Both the position numbers and the translations under genes were made by a program. 64,000 bases of DNA from Shewanella sp. 1CM18E. Its GTDB lineage: Bacteria > Pseudomonadota > Gammaproteobacteria > Enterobacterales > Shewanellaceae. Each line of letters opens with the position of its first letter. Within the stretch, counting starts at the first letter, position 1. The notes under the pieces are model-generated. The model worked only from the letters and a program-made list of their open reading frames with translations. It was not told the DNA's origin and searched no databases. This document shows, in pieces, positions 8,126-16,825 of this stretch. The stretch lies in assembly GCF_023161665.1 (NCBI RefSeq), contig NZ_JALNTW010000011.1, forward strand, positions 78,498-142,497, read 5' to 3'.

Positions 8126-9376
8126 TTAAGCTTGTGTTGCTGTAGCCGCTGGAGCAACTTTTAATTCGGCAAGCTTTGCCGCGAGTTGTTGCTGGTCACG
8201 CTTCTGCTTATTAAAAAAGCGCTGCTCCCAGATTAAAATCAGCACAAAAGATAAGCCCAGCAATAGATAAGTCACCGCTAAGCCACCAAGCGGCCCAAAT
8301 ACATCTAGCAGGTTTACCTTATCCCAGCTAGTCGCTAATGGTTCAGCCACCACGTCCCAGTAATAAGCTAATATGGTTGCACCAACGATATTACCAATAC
8401 CCACCCACCAAAAGTGCACTTGACCTTCTAATGCGCGGTACATCCAGCCGGTTTCACAACCACCCGCGATAACGATACCGATACCAAACAGCAAACCACC
8501 AATCACTGCATTTGGGCCAGCCCATAAGGTTTTAGGCGTCATACCTAGCTGCACATAGCTATAGATACCAATAACACTCACCGCCATACCTAAGATAATC
8601 GCCTTAGCCATATGGGTACGGCCAGTGATCCACATATCTCTAAACGCTGAAGTAAAACAGATCTGCGCACGTTCAATCAATAAACCAAAGATAATCCCCA
8701 TTAACATGGCAATGCCAAGCTTGGTAGAGCTTTGCATGATATACAGCGACAGCGCGACCATAGCGGCAAACACCAGCCAGCCTAGGCGAAAACGGTTTTG
8801 CACTTGGTTCGGATTAGGCTTAGCAATTTTCTTCAGTCCGCCTGCTTTTAGCGTGGCAGTTGAACGGAAAAACGGTAACAAAGTGATCTTAGCGCCAATG
8901 TAAGTACCTGCGGCAGCGGCAAAAGCAAAGATCCACGCATGCAAGGTAAACTGCGGAATACCGGTAAAGAAAGCCGCCAAGTTACACCCCATAGCAAGAC
9001 GCGCACCAAAGCCTGCAATCATGCCGCCAATCAATGCTTGAGCAATGCGCTTTTTCGAGCTTGGCATACGCAGCTTTAAATTATTCGCCCACAGCACCGC
9101 AGCCATACAGCCACCAAACATGCCTAAGATCATCACGCCGCCGACACGATCTAGCGGCGTGCCATTAAGGCCGATAATCTTAAAGTACTGCCAAGTTTCC
9201 GGCTCAGCCCCAAACCACTGCAGTACATGGCCGCCCCAGCGAGTAAATTCGCCAGTTACCGCCCACAAAGAGCCGGTAAGGCCAAAGAAATAAGTCGACA
9301 ATATACCCGCCGCAATAACGGCAGCAAAAGGCGACCAGAATTTAATAAAAAACTGATTTTTAAACGTTAACCACAT
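8126..9376 (-). CDS. yedE: YedE/YeeE-family membrane protein, putative selenium transporter
   Basis: A 416-residue inner-membrane protein with about ten hydrophobic segments. The two family signatures are visible: GGFGARLAMGCNLAAFFTGI-like (residues 120-140, AGFGARLAMGCNLAAFF) and AGGCETGWMYRALEG (about 305-320). Both carry the conserved Gly-Cys of YeeE/YedE channels that pass thiosulfate or related sulfur or selenium species. It lies upstream of yedF, next to fdhD, selA, selB and selC, which supports a selenium role over plain sulfur transport. Transport itself is inferred from family and context. The C-terminal tail is charged and ends in an Ala-rich stretch. Confidence 0.88.
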   Translation of the reverse strand: MWLTFKNQFFIKFWSPFAAVIAAGILSTYFFGLTGSLWAVTGEFTRWGGHVLQWFGAEPETWQYFKIIGLNGTPLDRVGGVMILGMFGGCMAAVLWANNLKLRMPSSKKRIAQALIGGMIAGFGARLAMGCNLAAFFTGIPQFTLHAWIFAFAAAAGTYIGAKITLLPFFRSTATLKAGGLKKIAKPNPNQVQNRFRLGWLVFAAMVALSLYIMQSSTKLGIAMLMGIIFGLLIERAQICFTSAFRDMWITGRTHMAKAIILGMAVSVIGIYSYVQLGMTPKTLWAGPNAVIGGLLFGIGIVIAGGCETGWMYRALEGQVHFWWVGIGNIVGATILAYYWDVVAEPLATSWDKVNLLDVFGPLGGLAVTYLLLGLSFVLILIWEQRFFNKQKRDQQQLAAKLAELKVAPAATATQA

Positions 9377-9420
9377 ATTTAAAACTTACCAAGTAATATG
9401 AAACACTTAATTTAAGCGTT

Positions 9421-9494
9421 TAAGCTAAGCACTAGACTTATTACTAAGCTAAACCCAGTAAAACGAAACTAAGTTAAACGAAACCAAGTTAAGC
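9421..9494. repeat. Short direct repeats upstream of yedE
   Basis: Four copies of a ten-base word close to TAAGYTAAAC start at 9421, 9445, 9470 and 9485. The last two lie inside two 15-base units (9461-9475 and 9476-9490) that differ at one base. They sit 45-120 bp upstream of the yedE start and could bind a regulator or be a simple tandem expansion. Confidence 0.6.
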
Positions 9495-9582
9495 CAAGTA
9501 ATCTCTCTAAACACTTATTTTATTACGCTTAAATTAAATGCTAAAACCAAAACACACGCCAATAGTGAAAATAAGGCCTTAA

Positions 9583-10446
9583 CTAGATCACTGCTAAGTT
9601 ATTATTTTCAACATTAGCTTGCGTTTCATTACATAAATACAACCTTTCAGGATGGGTATATATTGTCACCCTATTTTCACGGCAAAACCCAACCAAAGTA
9701 ATATTTGATTTATGCGCGATATCAATCGCTAACGAAGTTGCTGAAGAAATTGCAAATATAATACTAATATTTGAAATGGCGGCTTTTTGCACCATCTCAA
9801 AACTGGCTCGACTGGTTAATAACAACGCAGAATGACGAGTCTGGTTATCGATATTGATATGACCAATTAATTTATCGAGTGCGACATGACGCCCCACATC
9901 TTCGAAGCAGCACATAATATCACCTTCTGCCGACAACATGGCAGCAGCATGTGTGGCACCGGTCAAATTAAATGCATTTTGATGCTTATGCAGGTTAGAT
10001 AAAGCCAACTTCAAGCTGTTTAGGTTGAATCTTGCAGTGTCTGTGACTTTTACAATCGGTTTAAGCGTTTGCTCTATCTGCTCTATGCCGCAAAGACCAC
10101 AACCAGTGCGCCCTGCAAGACTACGTCTATGCTGTTTGAGCTGCATAAAACAACGCTGCGACACCTCAATATGTACCAATACACCACTGGCTATGGTTTC
10201 AATTTCAATCGAACGGATATCACGTACGCTTTCAATAATCGATTCTGACAAGCTAAATCCAATAGCAAACTCTTTTAATGCGGTTGGGCACGCCATCATC
10301 ACTACATGAGAAATACCATTGTAAATCAGTGCGACTCTGACCTCTTTCGCCACCGTCTCTATTAATGACTGCTCTCTGTCATTACGAAAACACGTCACTG
10401 AAGCTTGCTCAGTAATATTATTTAAGCCACATACAAGTTCCGTCAT
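9583..10446 (-). CDS. fdhD: Formate dehydrogenase accessory sulfurtransferase FdhD
   Basis: A 287-residue cytoplasmic protein that moves sulfur from IscS to the molybdenum cofactor of formate dehydrogenase, which that enzyme needs for activity. The conserved CGxCG motif is present (RTGCGLCGIE, about residues 115-124), as are the family blocks MACPTALKEFAIGFSLSE, GATHAAAM, FEDVGRHVALDKLIGH and LLLTSRASFEMVQKA. The length fits the family (about 275 in E. coli). It stands between yedE and selC, and the client enzyme genes lie upstream at 14-20 kb. A near-palindrome (ATATTG-C-CAATAT, 10495-10507) about 50 bp upstream could be an operator, but I cannot assign it. Confidence 0.95.
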   Translation of the reverse strand: MTELVCGLNNITEQASVTCFRNDREQSLIETVAKEVRVALIYNGISHVVMMACPTALKEFAIGFSLSESIIESVRDIRSIEIETIASGVLVHIEVSQRCFMQLKQHRRSLAGRTGCGLCGIEQIEQTLKPIVKVTDTARFNLNSLKLALSNLHKHQNAFNLTGATHAAAMLSAEGDIMCCFEDVGRHVALDKLIGHINIDNQTRHSALLLTSRASFEMVQKAAISNISIIFAISSATSLAIDIAHKSNITLVGFCRENRVTIYTHPERLYLCNETQANVENNNLAVI

Positions 10447-10688
10447 AAAGCTGTTCCATCTCTTCTATTAAATAAGACCACACTAGGGGCGTTAATATTG
10501 CCAATATGGATAGATGTAAATAGGAGTCACATTTACCAAACATATAAGTCGATTAATATCATTTATAAAAACACCACATCCCTTGAGCTATGCTGCAACT
10601 ATTTGGTAAATAATGTCCCACTCTTCACCGTTATTGCCGATAAATAGTATTTGCACTCACAGTTAATAAAGTTAACAAGCCAATGATA

Positions 10689-10717
10689 TTGTTTAGCTAA
10701 AAACAATTACCTATTAT
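10689..10717 (+). promoter_or_regulatory. Predicted sigma-70 promoter of selC
   Basis: TTGTTT and TATTAT hexamers are separated by exactly 17 bases. The expected start near 10724 would leave a leader of about ten bases before the mature tRNA. The rest of the 10447-10733 gap shows no coding signal. Confidence 0.55.
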
Positions 10718-10733
10718 TCGCCGCAAGTGATAC

Positions 10734-10828
10734 GGAAGAACGTCGTTTCCGGTGAAACGTCTGGATTTCAAATCCAGGTGGGGCTGCCAGCAGTCCCGGG
10801 TAGGTTCAACTCCTATGTTCTTCCGCCA
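10734..10828 (+). tRNA. selC: Selenocysteine tRNA (anticodon UCA)
   Basis: A 95-base tRNA-Sec very close to E. coli selC. It has the long acceptor arm GGAAGAAC paired with GTTCTTCC, a D-arm region with CCGGTGAAAC, the anticodon stem CTGGA/TCCAG with loop TTTCAAA (anticodon TCA at 10768-10770), the long variable arm GGGGCTGCCAGCAGTCCC, the T arm and an encoded GCCA end. It reads UGA in fdnG with the help of SelB. Its last 23 bases overlap the 3' end of selB on the other strand, so the two transcripts converge. Confidence 0.97.
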
Positions 10829-12722
10829 AATCACTCGATATAAATATGCTGCCATCTCTAATTACTCTCGAATTGTCTTTCTTCTTGCGCCACGTTAATC
10901 CACTGCGGTCATAAAACTCCAACAACTGAATACTGGCTTTGCGGCCAAGCTTAATAATTGAGTTGAAATCAGCAGTTTTGATCTCACCACTGGTGTTGAT
11001 TTGATTACGAATAACATCGGCGTAGAAATACAGACTTTCGGTTAGCATAAAGCGGTCTTTAATAATCGCTGACAGATAACCCAGCTGAATAAGCTTACGG
11101 CACAGGCCGCGAACAACTGTCAGATCTAGGTTTAATTCAGTTGCTAAATCTGACGACCATAACGGCCCTTTAGCGCTAATTAGTTGCTGCTTTATTTGCG
11201 ACCACAAAAGCTGCTCAACATCTGACAACGCTAAATTGTGGCGTGGTAGGTGCAATAAACCGCGGGTGCTCTGCAGTAGCTTTTGTTCTCTAAGCCCATC
11301 GGTGAGTTTCAAGAGCACTGGCAATGGATAGTGGTTGTGAGTCATGCGCTGCAGGCGGTTAATACTCAAACCTAATAGCTCAGGAGATTGCTGATGATAA
11401 TCGGCGATAAGAGCCAGTAGTTGCGCTTCAATCTGCTGCTGCAATGCACTTGATAACAGATAACCATCAAGGTTTATCAGCTGCTCATCTGTCAAACAGG
11501 CGGCTTGCTCAGTTAACTGATTGGCCCACATAAAAGCCGACTTTGACACGCAGTGATGGTTTATTTGCGCCTTTAAACTCGCCGTTAGCGAGTCACACTG
11601 TTTAAGCTTTTCTAAGTAAGCTAAACGCTCATCACTGCGCTTAGCGCGAGTTGGCGGATTCAGATCTAATACCCGCAGCGCCCCTAATGTGGTTTTGGCG
11701 GCACTGTCACGCACAATGATCCTATCTTGCTCGACACAACCAAGTGCCTGCTCACATTGCAGCTCAACTAAAGCGCTGCCGTCAGTAAGGTTTTGCAGCA
11801 AACCTAAGCGCGCCGTGGTGTGGCGATTACCAAGATGCACTTGCACGCTTTGCCAGTGCTTAAATGGCAATACAGATTCAAAAACACCACAAATGACTTT
11901 TGGCGCTTCGATTGTTGCTACGACATGATCAAGCTCGGTTAACCAGTCACCGCGCTCAGCGCCGCGATGCGCATCTACGCCAGTGATGTTGAGAGCCACC
12001 CGCTGACAATGATGGGCGTTATCACTTACTCGACCTTGGCTATGTAGCGTTCTGACTTTGACCGGTTTTCGCTGACCCGATAGATACAGGTTTTGCCCTT
12101 GGCTGACGTGACCGCTAATCACAGTACCTGTGACTACAAGACCCGCGCCTTTTACGCTAAAAGCTCGGTCGATTGCCATGCGAAAACTGGCTTGCTCGCG
12201 AGTCTGTTTAAGCTTGGTTATTTGCATTTGCGCAAGCTGAGTAATCGCATCGTTTAACTCACTAATACCAAAGCCAGTTTGCGCCGAGACCACATAGATA
12301 TCAGTTTGCCTTTGATGTGTTGCCAGTAGCTCACTCACCTCAAGCTTAACCATCTCAACGCGTTCACTGTCGACTTTATCTTGCTTGGTGAGCACCACAA
12401 TTAAGTGTTCAAGATTAAGCAGTTGTAAAATAGCTAAATGCTCATGGGTTTGCGGCATCACCCCATCATCACAAGCGATAATCAATAGCGCATGTTTGGC
12501 GCAGCTCACCCCTGCCAACATGGTATTAATAAACTTGCTGTGACCCGGCACATCAACAAAGGCTAGACGCTCGCCGCCGGCTAAATCCATAAAGGCGTAA
12601 CCCAGCTCGATAGTCATGCCGCGCTTTTTTTCTTCCGGTAATCGGTCGGCATCAGTACCTGTTAGTGCTTGAATGAGGCTGGTTTTGCCGTGATCCACAT
12701 GACCTGCGGTAACAATAATCAT
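10806..12722 (-). CDS. selB: Selenocysteine-specific translation elongation factor SelB
   Basis: A 638-residue GTPase that carries Sec-tRNA to ribosomes paused at UGA next to a SECIS hairpin. G motifs are present: GHVDHGKT (residues 7-14), DVPGHSKF, and TKQDK in place of the usual NKxD. An EF-Tu-like beta-barrel section follows ([18 protein letters not shown]), then the C-terminal winged-helix repeats that bind the SECIS RNA (about 380-638). The length is near E. coli SelB (614). Its start overlaps the selA stop by four bases, giving a coupled selA-selB unit. Its last seven codons and stop are antisense to the 3' end of selC. Confidence 0.96.
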   Translation of the reverse strand: MIIVTAGHVDHGKTSLIQALTGTDADRLPEEKKRGMTIELGYAFMDLAGGERLAFVDVPGHSKFINTMLAGVSCAKHALLIIACDDGVMPQTHEHLAILQLLNLEHLIVVLTKQDKVDSERVEMVKLEVSELLATHQRQTDIYVVSAQTGFGISELNDAITQLAQMQITKLKQTREQASFRMAIDRAFSVKGAGLVVTGTVISGHVSQGQNLYLSGQRKPVKVRTLHSQGRVSDNAHHCQRVALNITGVDAHRGAERGDWLTELDHVVATIEAPKVICGVFESVLPFKHWQSVQVHLGNRHTTARLGLLQNLTDGSALVELQCEQALGCVEQDRIIVRDSAAKTTLGALRVLDLNPPTRAKRSDERLAYLEKLKQCDSLTASLKAQINHHCVSKSAFMWANQLTEQAACLTDEQLINLDGYLLSSALQQQIEAQLLALIADYHQQSPELLGLSINRLQRMTHNHYPLPVLLKLTDGLREQKLLQSTRGLLHLPRHNLALSDVEQLLWSQIKQQLISAKGPLWSSDLATELNLDLTVVRGLCRKLIQLGYLSAIIKDRFMLTESLYFYADVIRNQINTSGEIKTADFNSIIKLGRKASIQLLEFYDRSGLTWRKKKDNSRVIRDGSIFISSDLAEEHRS

Positions 12723-14206
12723 GATACGGCCTCCAGGCTTGTTGCAGGCGTTTGACTAGGCACTTGCTCAAAGTCGAGCAGGCTTGTTGTCAGGACTTCG
12801 ATTAACTGGCTGTCACTGTCAGCGCCGCGCAAGTCTAGCCACAACTGATTAGCAGTAATGCGGCCAATAATTGGCATGCTGGCGGCTTTAAAATGCTTAT
12901 CCAGCTGCAACACGCTTGGCGAGTGCTTCTGTTTGCTAGCGTTAGTATTAACAGCAAGACACAGCGCCACAGAATCAAGCAGTACATCAGGTTGCGAGCC
13001 GCTGCCTACTTGGGTTTGGCAAGCTTGAATTGTTACATCAAATAGGCTGCCATTGACGCTATCAGCTAATTGCTGCAGTGTTTGTGCAAGCTGTTCAAGT
13101 TCAACCAAAGGACGGGAGAGCTTTCTAAAAATAGGTAATTGGCTATCTAGCGTTTGTGGATTACGGTACTGCATCAAGGTCGCTTCAAGTGCGGCTAGCG
13201 TCATTTTATCGCAGCGCAGTGCACGCTTTAGTGGATGTGCTTGTAGCTTAGCAATCAGTTCGCGATCGCCCACCACTAAGCCGGCTTGCGGCCCGCCGAG
13301 CAGCTTGTCGCCAGAAAAACTCACCAGATTAACGCCATCTTTTAGCATCTGCTGCGGCATGGGTTCTTTTGATAAACCAAAGCGCGACAAGTCGGTGAGC
13401 GCGCCGCTGCCAAGATCGGAGATCAGTGCGATACCTTTGCCTTTACATAAAGCCGCAAGCTCAGCCTCTTCGGTGACCTTAGTAAAACCACTAATATGAT
13501 AATTACTGGTATGCACCTTCATAATTGCCGCAGTGTTTTCAGTAATCGCGGCGGCGTAATCTTTAAGATGAGTGCGGTTAGTACAACCCACTTCCACCAG
13601 CTTGCAACCGGCTTGAGCCATAATGTCTGGGATCCGAAACGCGCCGCCAATCTCCACCAGCTCACCGCGAGAAACTATCACCTCTTTACCGGCAGAGGTT
13701 GCGGCCAGCATCAATAAAACTGCGGCGGCGTTGTTGTTAACGATGCAGCAACTGTCAGCTCCCGTTAGCTCATTAATTAGTGCGGATATTGCACTGTCGC
13801 GGTGACCACGTTTACCTTGGCCCATATCAAACTCAAGCGGCACAGGACTGCGCATCACTTGAGTGACCGCATCAATCGCCGCTTCACACATCTGCGATCT
13901 CCCGAGGTTGGTGTGCAATATGGTGCCTGTTAAATTAATAACAGGGGTCATGCTTTGACGCTGGGCTTTGCTAATACGGCTGGCTAACTCGGTTGTAATA
14001 TTCGCGGAATCTAAGCACCAGTTTGGTAAGCTTTGACTGTTGGTGATTTGCTGACGTGCATCGTCAAGCATTTGCGTCAATAAGGATTTAATCCAAGATT
14101 TACCCTGCTGGTCAATAAAACCTATCACTTGAGGTATCAGCAGCAAGCTGTCCATTGCAGGTAAACAACGGTAAAGAGCTTGAGTGGAGTTGATAGCTTG
14201 AGTCAT
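12719..14206 (-). CDS. selA: L-seryl-tRNA(Sec) selenium transferase SelA
   Basis: A 495-residue pyridoxal-phosphate enzyme that converts seryl-tRNA(Sec) to selenocysteinyl-tRNA(Sec) using selenophosphate. Visible family blocks are INLTGTILHTNLGRSQM, NNNAAAVLLMLAA, SRGELVEIGGAFRIPDIM and the cofactor lysine site SFSGDKLLGGPQAG (about residue 300). It is about 30 residues longer than E. coli SelA. It heads the selA-selB pair and is separated from fdhE by a terminator, so it probably has its own promoter. The donor synthetase gene selD is not in this window. Confidence 0.97.
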   Translation of the reverse strand: MTQAINSTQALYRCLPAMDSLLLIPQVIGFIDQQGKSWIKSLLTQMLDDARQQITNSQSLPNWCLDSANITTELASRISKAQRQSMTPVINLTGTILHTNLGRSQMCEAAIDAVTQVMRSPVPLEFDMGQGKRGHRDSAISALINELTGADSCCIVNNNAAAVLLMLAATSAGKEVIVSRGELVEIGGAFRIPDIMAQAGCKLVEVGCTNRTHLKDYAAAITENTAAIMKVHTSNYHISGFTKVTEEAELAALCKGKGIALISDLGSGALTDLSRFGLSKEPMPQQMLKDGVNLVSFSGDKLLGGPQAGLVVGDRELIAKLQAHPLKRALRCDKMTLAALEATLMQYRNPQTLDSQLPIFRKLSRPLVELEQLAQTLQQLADSVNGSLFDVTIQACQTQVGSGSQPDVLLDSVALCLAVNTNASKQKHSPSVLQLDKHFKAASMPIIGRITANQLWLDLRGADSDSQLIEVLTTSLLDFEQVPSQTPATSLEAVS

Positions 14207-14249
14207 AGGTCTTCGTCTAGTTAGTTCAATGATGTTAGATATTTAGGTT

Positions 14250-14281
14250 AATAAAAGAGCCGCAGCGCAATGCGGCTCTTG
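14250..14281 (-). terminator. Rho-independent terminator after fdhE
   Basis: A ten-base perfect stem (AAGAGCCGCA with TGCGGCTCTT, loop of six) followed on the minus strand by TTTTATT. It closes the fdnG-fdxH-fdnI-fdhE unit 25 bp after the fdhE stop and separates it from selA. Confidence 0.88.
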
Positions 14282-14305
14282 TTCGACTTACGTGGTTAAA
14301 GCTGG

Positions 14306-15268
14306 CTAATGAATATCACCGACTTTAAGCTGAGGCTCGGACTCCATAGGCTCTTGCTCATGAGCAAGTAGCAATGGGTTCACCGTGGTTGCGCTGTATC
14401 CTTGCTCAACCAAATGGCTGTCCATCACCAAGGTCGCCAAGTCGTCGGCTGCCACTTCCAGTCTTGGGTTGATGTCGGTAAAGAACATCTTGGTATACCC
14501 CTTACAGGTGTCGCAGCTTTCTACCCGAATAGCGGCATTAGTTTCGGTTTCAGCCCACAAGAACACGCCCTTGCTCTCGCCGCATGAGGTGCACTCGGCG
14601 CGCACTTCATGCCACTCGGTTTCACACAAGCTGCAATGCAAGTAACGCAGGCCAACACGTGGTTCTTCCTTGATAACGCTACCCACTGGGTGACTGCCAC
14701 ACACTGGGCATAAACGCTTATGCGCCTCACCTTTATCAGCCAAAGTTTGGGCAACATCCACTGCCCAATGTGACCAGTAAACAGATAACGATGCCCAAAT
14801 AAACAGGCTGTACTGTGCTGGCACTTCAGCAAAGTGACCACCTAACATCGACTTGGCGTAACCTTGCAGTACATCAGCTTCCGCTTTGGCTAGTTCCTTT
14901 AGCACTACATGCAAGTCAGTACTGACTTTAGGCATAAGCTCACTAACAAGTTCCAGCAATACCGACTGCCAATAATTGCCCCACTCAAAATGCTGCTGCG
15001 CCATAGGCTGAGCTTGGTTGAGATCTAACTCTGGCTTAGGGCCAAAGCAGCTCTTTGCCGCCTCACCGTAAAGTGCCGCTACCTTTTCTTGGGCGCCAAC
15101 TAACTGCTCAAGCAAACCAAAGTATTCTGTTAATCCAGATTCTTCGGCGAGCTCTGCAAGTCGCTTAGCGCGAAATTGATAAACGGCTTTTGGGTCAGCT
15201 GCGATCACGGTTTTAATGTCCAATGACTGACCAGGGATCTTTTCAGCGTCGAGTATTGCTGTGCTCAT
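14306..15268 (-). CDS. fdhE: Formate dehydrogenase formation protein FdhE
   Basis: A 320-residue cytoplasmic protein needed for assembly of membrane-bound formate dehydrogenases; it binds the catalytic subunit and a redox-active iron centre. The C-terminal half has the family's rubredoxin-like cysteine pairs: CPVCGSHPVG, CSLCETEWHEVR, CTSCGESKG and CDTCKGYTKMF (roughly residues 188-275). The N-terminal half contains the FRAKRLAELAE segment typical of the family. It is the last gene of the fdn operon, 14 bp after fdnI. Confidence 0.95.
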   Translation of the reverse strand: MSTAILDAEKIPGQSLDIKTVIAADPKAVYQFRAKRLAELAEESGLTEYFGLLEQLVGAQEKVAALYGEAAKSCFGPKPELDLNQAQPMAQQHFEWGNYWQSVLLELVSELMPKVSTDLHVVLKELAKAEADVLQGYAKSMLGGHFAEVPAQYSLFIWASLSVYWSHWAVDVAQTLADKGEAHKRLCPVCGSHPVGSVIKEEPRVGLRYLHCSLCETEWHEVRAECTSCGESKGVFLWAETETNAAIRVESCDTCKGYTKMFFTDINPRLEVAADDLATLVMDSHLVEQGYSATTVNPLLLAHEQEPMESEPQLKVGDIH

Positions 15269-15282
15269 AATTAGTGTTTTTC

Positions 15283-15915
15283 CTACTTATTAGTCTTTAA
15301 TTCAGGATCGTTTAGCATGTTAGGGTGATGCTTCTTGCACCAAGCCCGCGACACATAGCCGTACAACATGCCGGCAACCGATCCTTCTACCCACGTTGCC
15401 ATCCAAAAGTGCACAATCACGAAGATCAACATGATCACGGCGCAGATTGCGTGGATTAAAATGGCCCACTGAATAGCAATTGCATCAAAGTAAGGGGCAA
15501 AGTAAGGCTGCCACATCATGATGCCGGTAATCGTCAATGCGATTGAGGTCACCACGAAGGTACGGAACAGCACTTTTTGACCTGGGTTGTAATGGCCGAT
15601 TGCAGGGATTTTGTCCTCGTTTTCGAACATCACGTCCTTGATAGCTAACATCCATGTTAGGTCGTTCTTTTCCCACTTGTTATGGTGGTAATAGCGCACC
15701 AACATCAACATTAGCGGCAGGCACATCAGCAAGCCGGCAATAGGGTGAACAAAGCGCGCCATTTGTGGCGTACCTGCAATCGCTCCCAACCATTGAAATG
15801 ATGGGAAGAAGAAAGCAAAACCAGTTAGGAATGTCACCAAACCTGCTGCAACCACAAACCAGTGACAGATGCGGTCGAACAACTTATGGCGCAAAATCAT
15901 ATTCTGCTTATGCAT
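15283..15915 (-). CDS. fdnI: Formate dehydrogenase gamma subunit, cytochrome b556
   Basis: A 210-residue inner-membrane dihaem cytochrome b with four transmembrane segments. It passes electrons from the iron-sulfur subunit to quinone. Family features are HKLFDRICHWFVVAAGLVTFLTG near the N terminus, FVHPIAGLLM, ILIHAICAVIMLIFVIVHFWMATWVEGSVAGMLYG near the C terminus, and the histidines HW, HP, HA and H in FVIVHFW as likely haem ligands. The start follows AAGGAG, five bases after the fdxH stop. Confidence 0.95.
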   Translation of the reverse strand: MHKQNMILRHKLFDRICHWFVVAAGLVTFLTGFAFFFPSFQWLGAIAGTPQMARFVHPIAGLLMCLPLMLMLVRYYHHNKWEKNDLTWMLAIKDVMFENEDKIPAIGHYNPGQKVLFRTFVVTSIALTITGIMMWQPYFAPYFDAIAIQWAILIHAICAVIMLIFVIVHFWMATWVEGSVAGMLYGYVSRAWCKKHHPNMLNDPELKTNK

Positions 15916-15920
15916 GAGCG

Positions 15921-16823
15921 TTACTCCTTATCTGACTTATCTGAGTGAGTGTGGTCGAACGCAGCTGGCTCGTCCTCTTCAACAAGGTTACGACCCACTG
16001 TAATGCGGTGTAAGCAAGCAACAGCAACTGTTGCCATGATGCCCGCCGCACCCAATGGTTTAACCACGTCTTGCCATAACTTAACTGGCACACTCGTTTT
16101 CGGATCCGCTGGTAAGCCATAGTCTTGCGGCTTATTAATGTCATGCAAAATCATGATCATGCCTGTACCACCCACACCTTCAGGGTTGTATAGGCCGGCA
16201 TTAACATAGCCACGCTTACGCAGTTCTTTAATTCGTAAGTCGGCAATAAACAGCATGTCTTCACGGGTGCCGTACTTCAGTGCGCCTGTAATACAAGACT
16301 TAACACAAGCTGGCTCTTGGCCCACTTGAATACGGTCTGAACACATGGTGCACTTGTAGGCCTTTTGATCGATAGGGTCGAGTCTTGGTACATCGAACGG
16401 ACAAGCCGACACGCAGTAGCCACAACCCGTACACTTATCAGAGTCAAAATCCACCACACCGTTTGCACGCTGCACAATGGCACCTTTAGTCGAACAAGCG
16501 GTTAAACAGGCTGGATCGTCACAGTGCATACATGCGCTATGGGCGAAACGCCAATTTAGCTTGTTATCTCGCTCAACTTCTTGGTACTTCATCAGCGTCC
16601 AACACTCAGAAGACAGGTCCATTGGGTTCTGGTAAGAACCTTGGAAGCTACCCACTGGTGCACGCAGATCGTTCCATTCAGAACACGAAACCTGACACGC
16701 TTTACAGCCATTACACTTAGTGGCGTCGAATAACTTAGCCACCTTACTTAACTTACGTCGTACCTGCGCCGCAGGAGTGAGCTCTGATGTGCCAGAGCTT
16801 AAAATGATATCTTGAGCAGACAT
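15921..16823 (-). CDS. fdxH: Formate dehydrogenase beta subunit, four [4Fe-4S] clusters
   Basis: A 300-residue electron-transfer subunit facing the periplasm. Cysteine clusters of the ferredoxin type are present: CNGCKACQVSC (about 38-48), CMHCDDPACLTAC (about 98-110), CTGCGYCVSACPFDVP (about 131-145) and CTMCSDRIQVGQEPACVKSC (about 158-177). A single C-terminal hydrophobic helix (about 250-270) anchors it, as in FdnH. The length is close to FdnH (294). It lies two bases after the fdnG stop, clearly in the same operon. Confidence 0.96.
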   Translation of the reverse strand: MSAQDIILSSGTSELTPAAQVRRKLSKVAKLFDATKCNGCKACQVSCSEWNDLRAPVGSFQGSYQNPMDLSSECWTLMKYQEVERDNKLNWRFAHSACMHCDDPACLTACSTKGAIVQRANGVVDFDSDKCTGCGYCVSACPFDVPRLDPIDQKAYKCTMCSDRIQVGQEPACVKSCITGALKYGTREDMLFIADLRIKELRKRGYVNAGLYNPEGVGGTGMIMILHDINKPQDYGLPADPKTSVPVKLWQDVVKPLGAAGIMATVAVACLHRITVGRNLVEEDEPAAFDHTHSDKSDKE

Positions 16824-16825
16824 GA

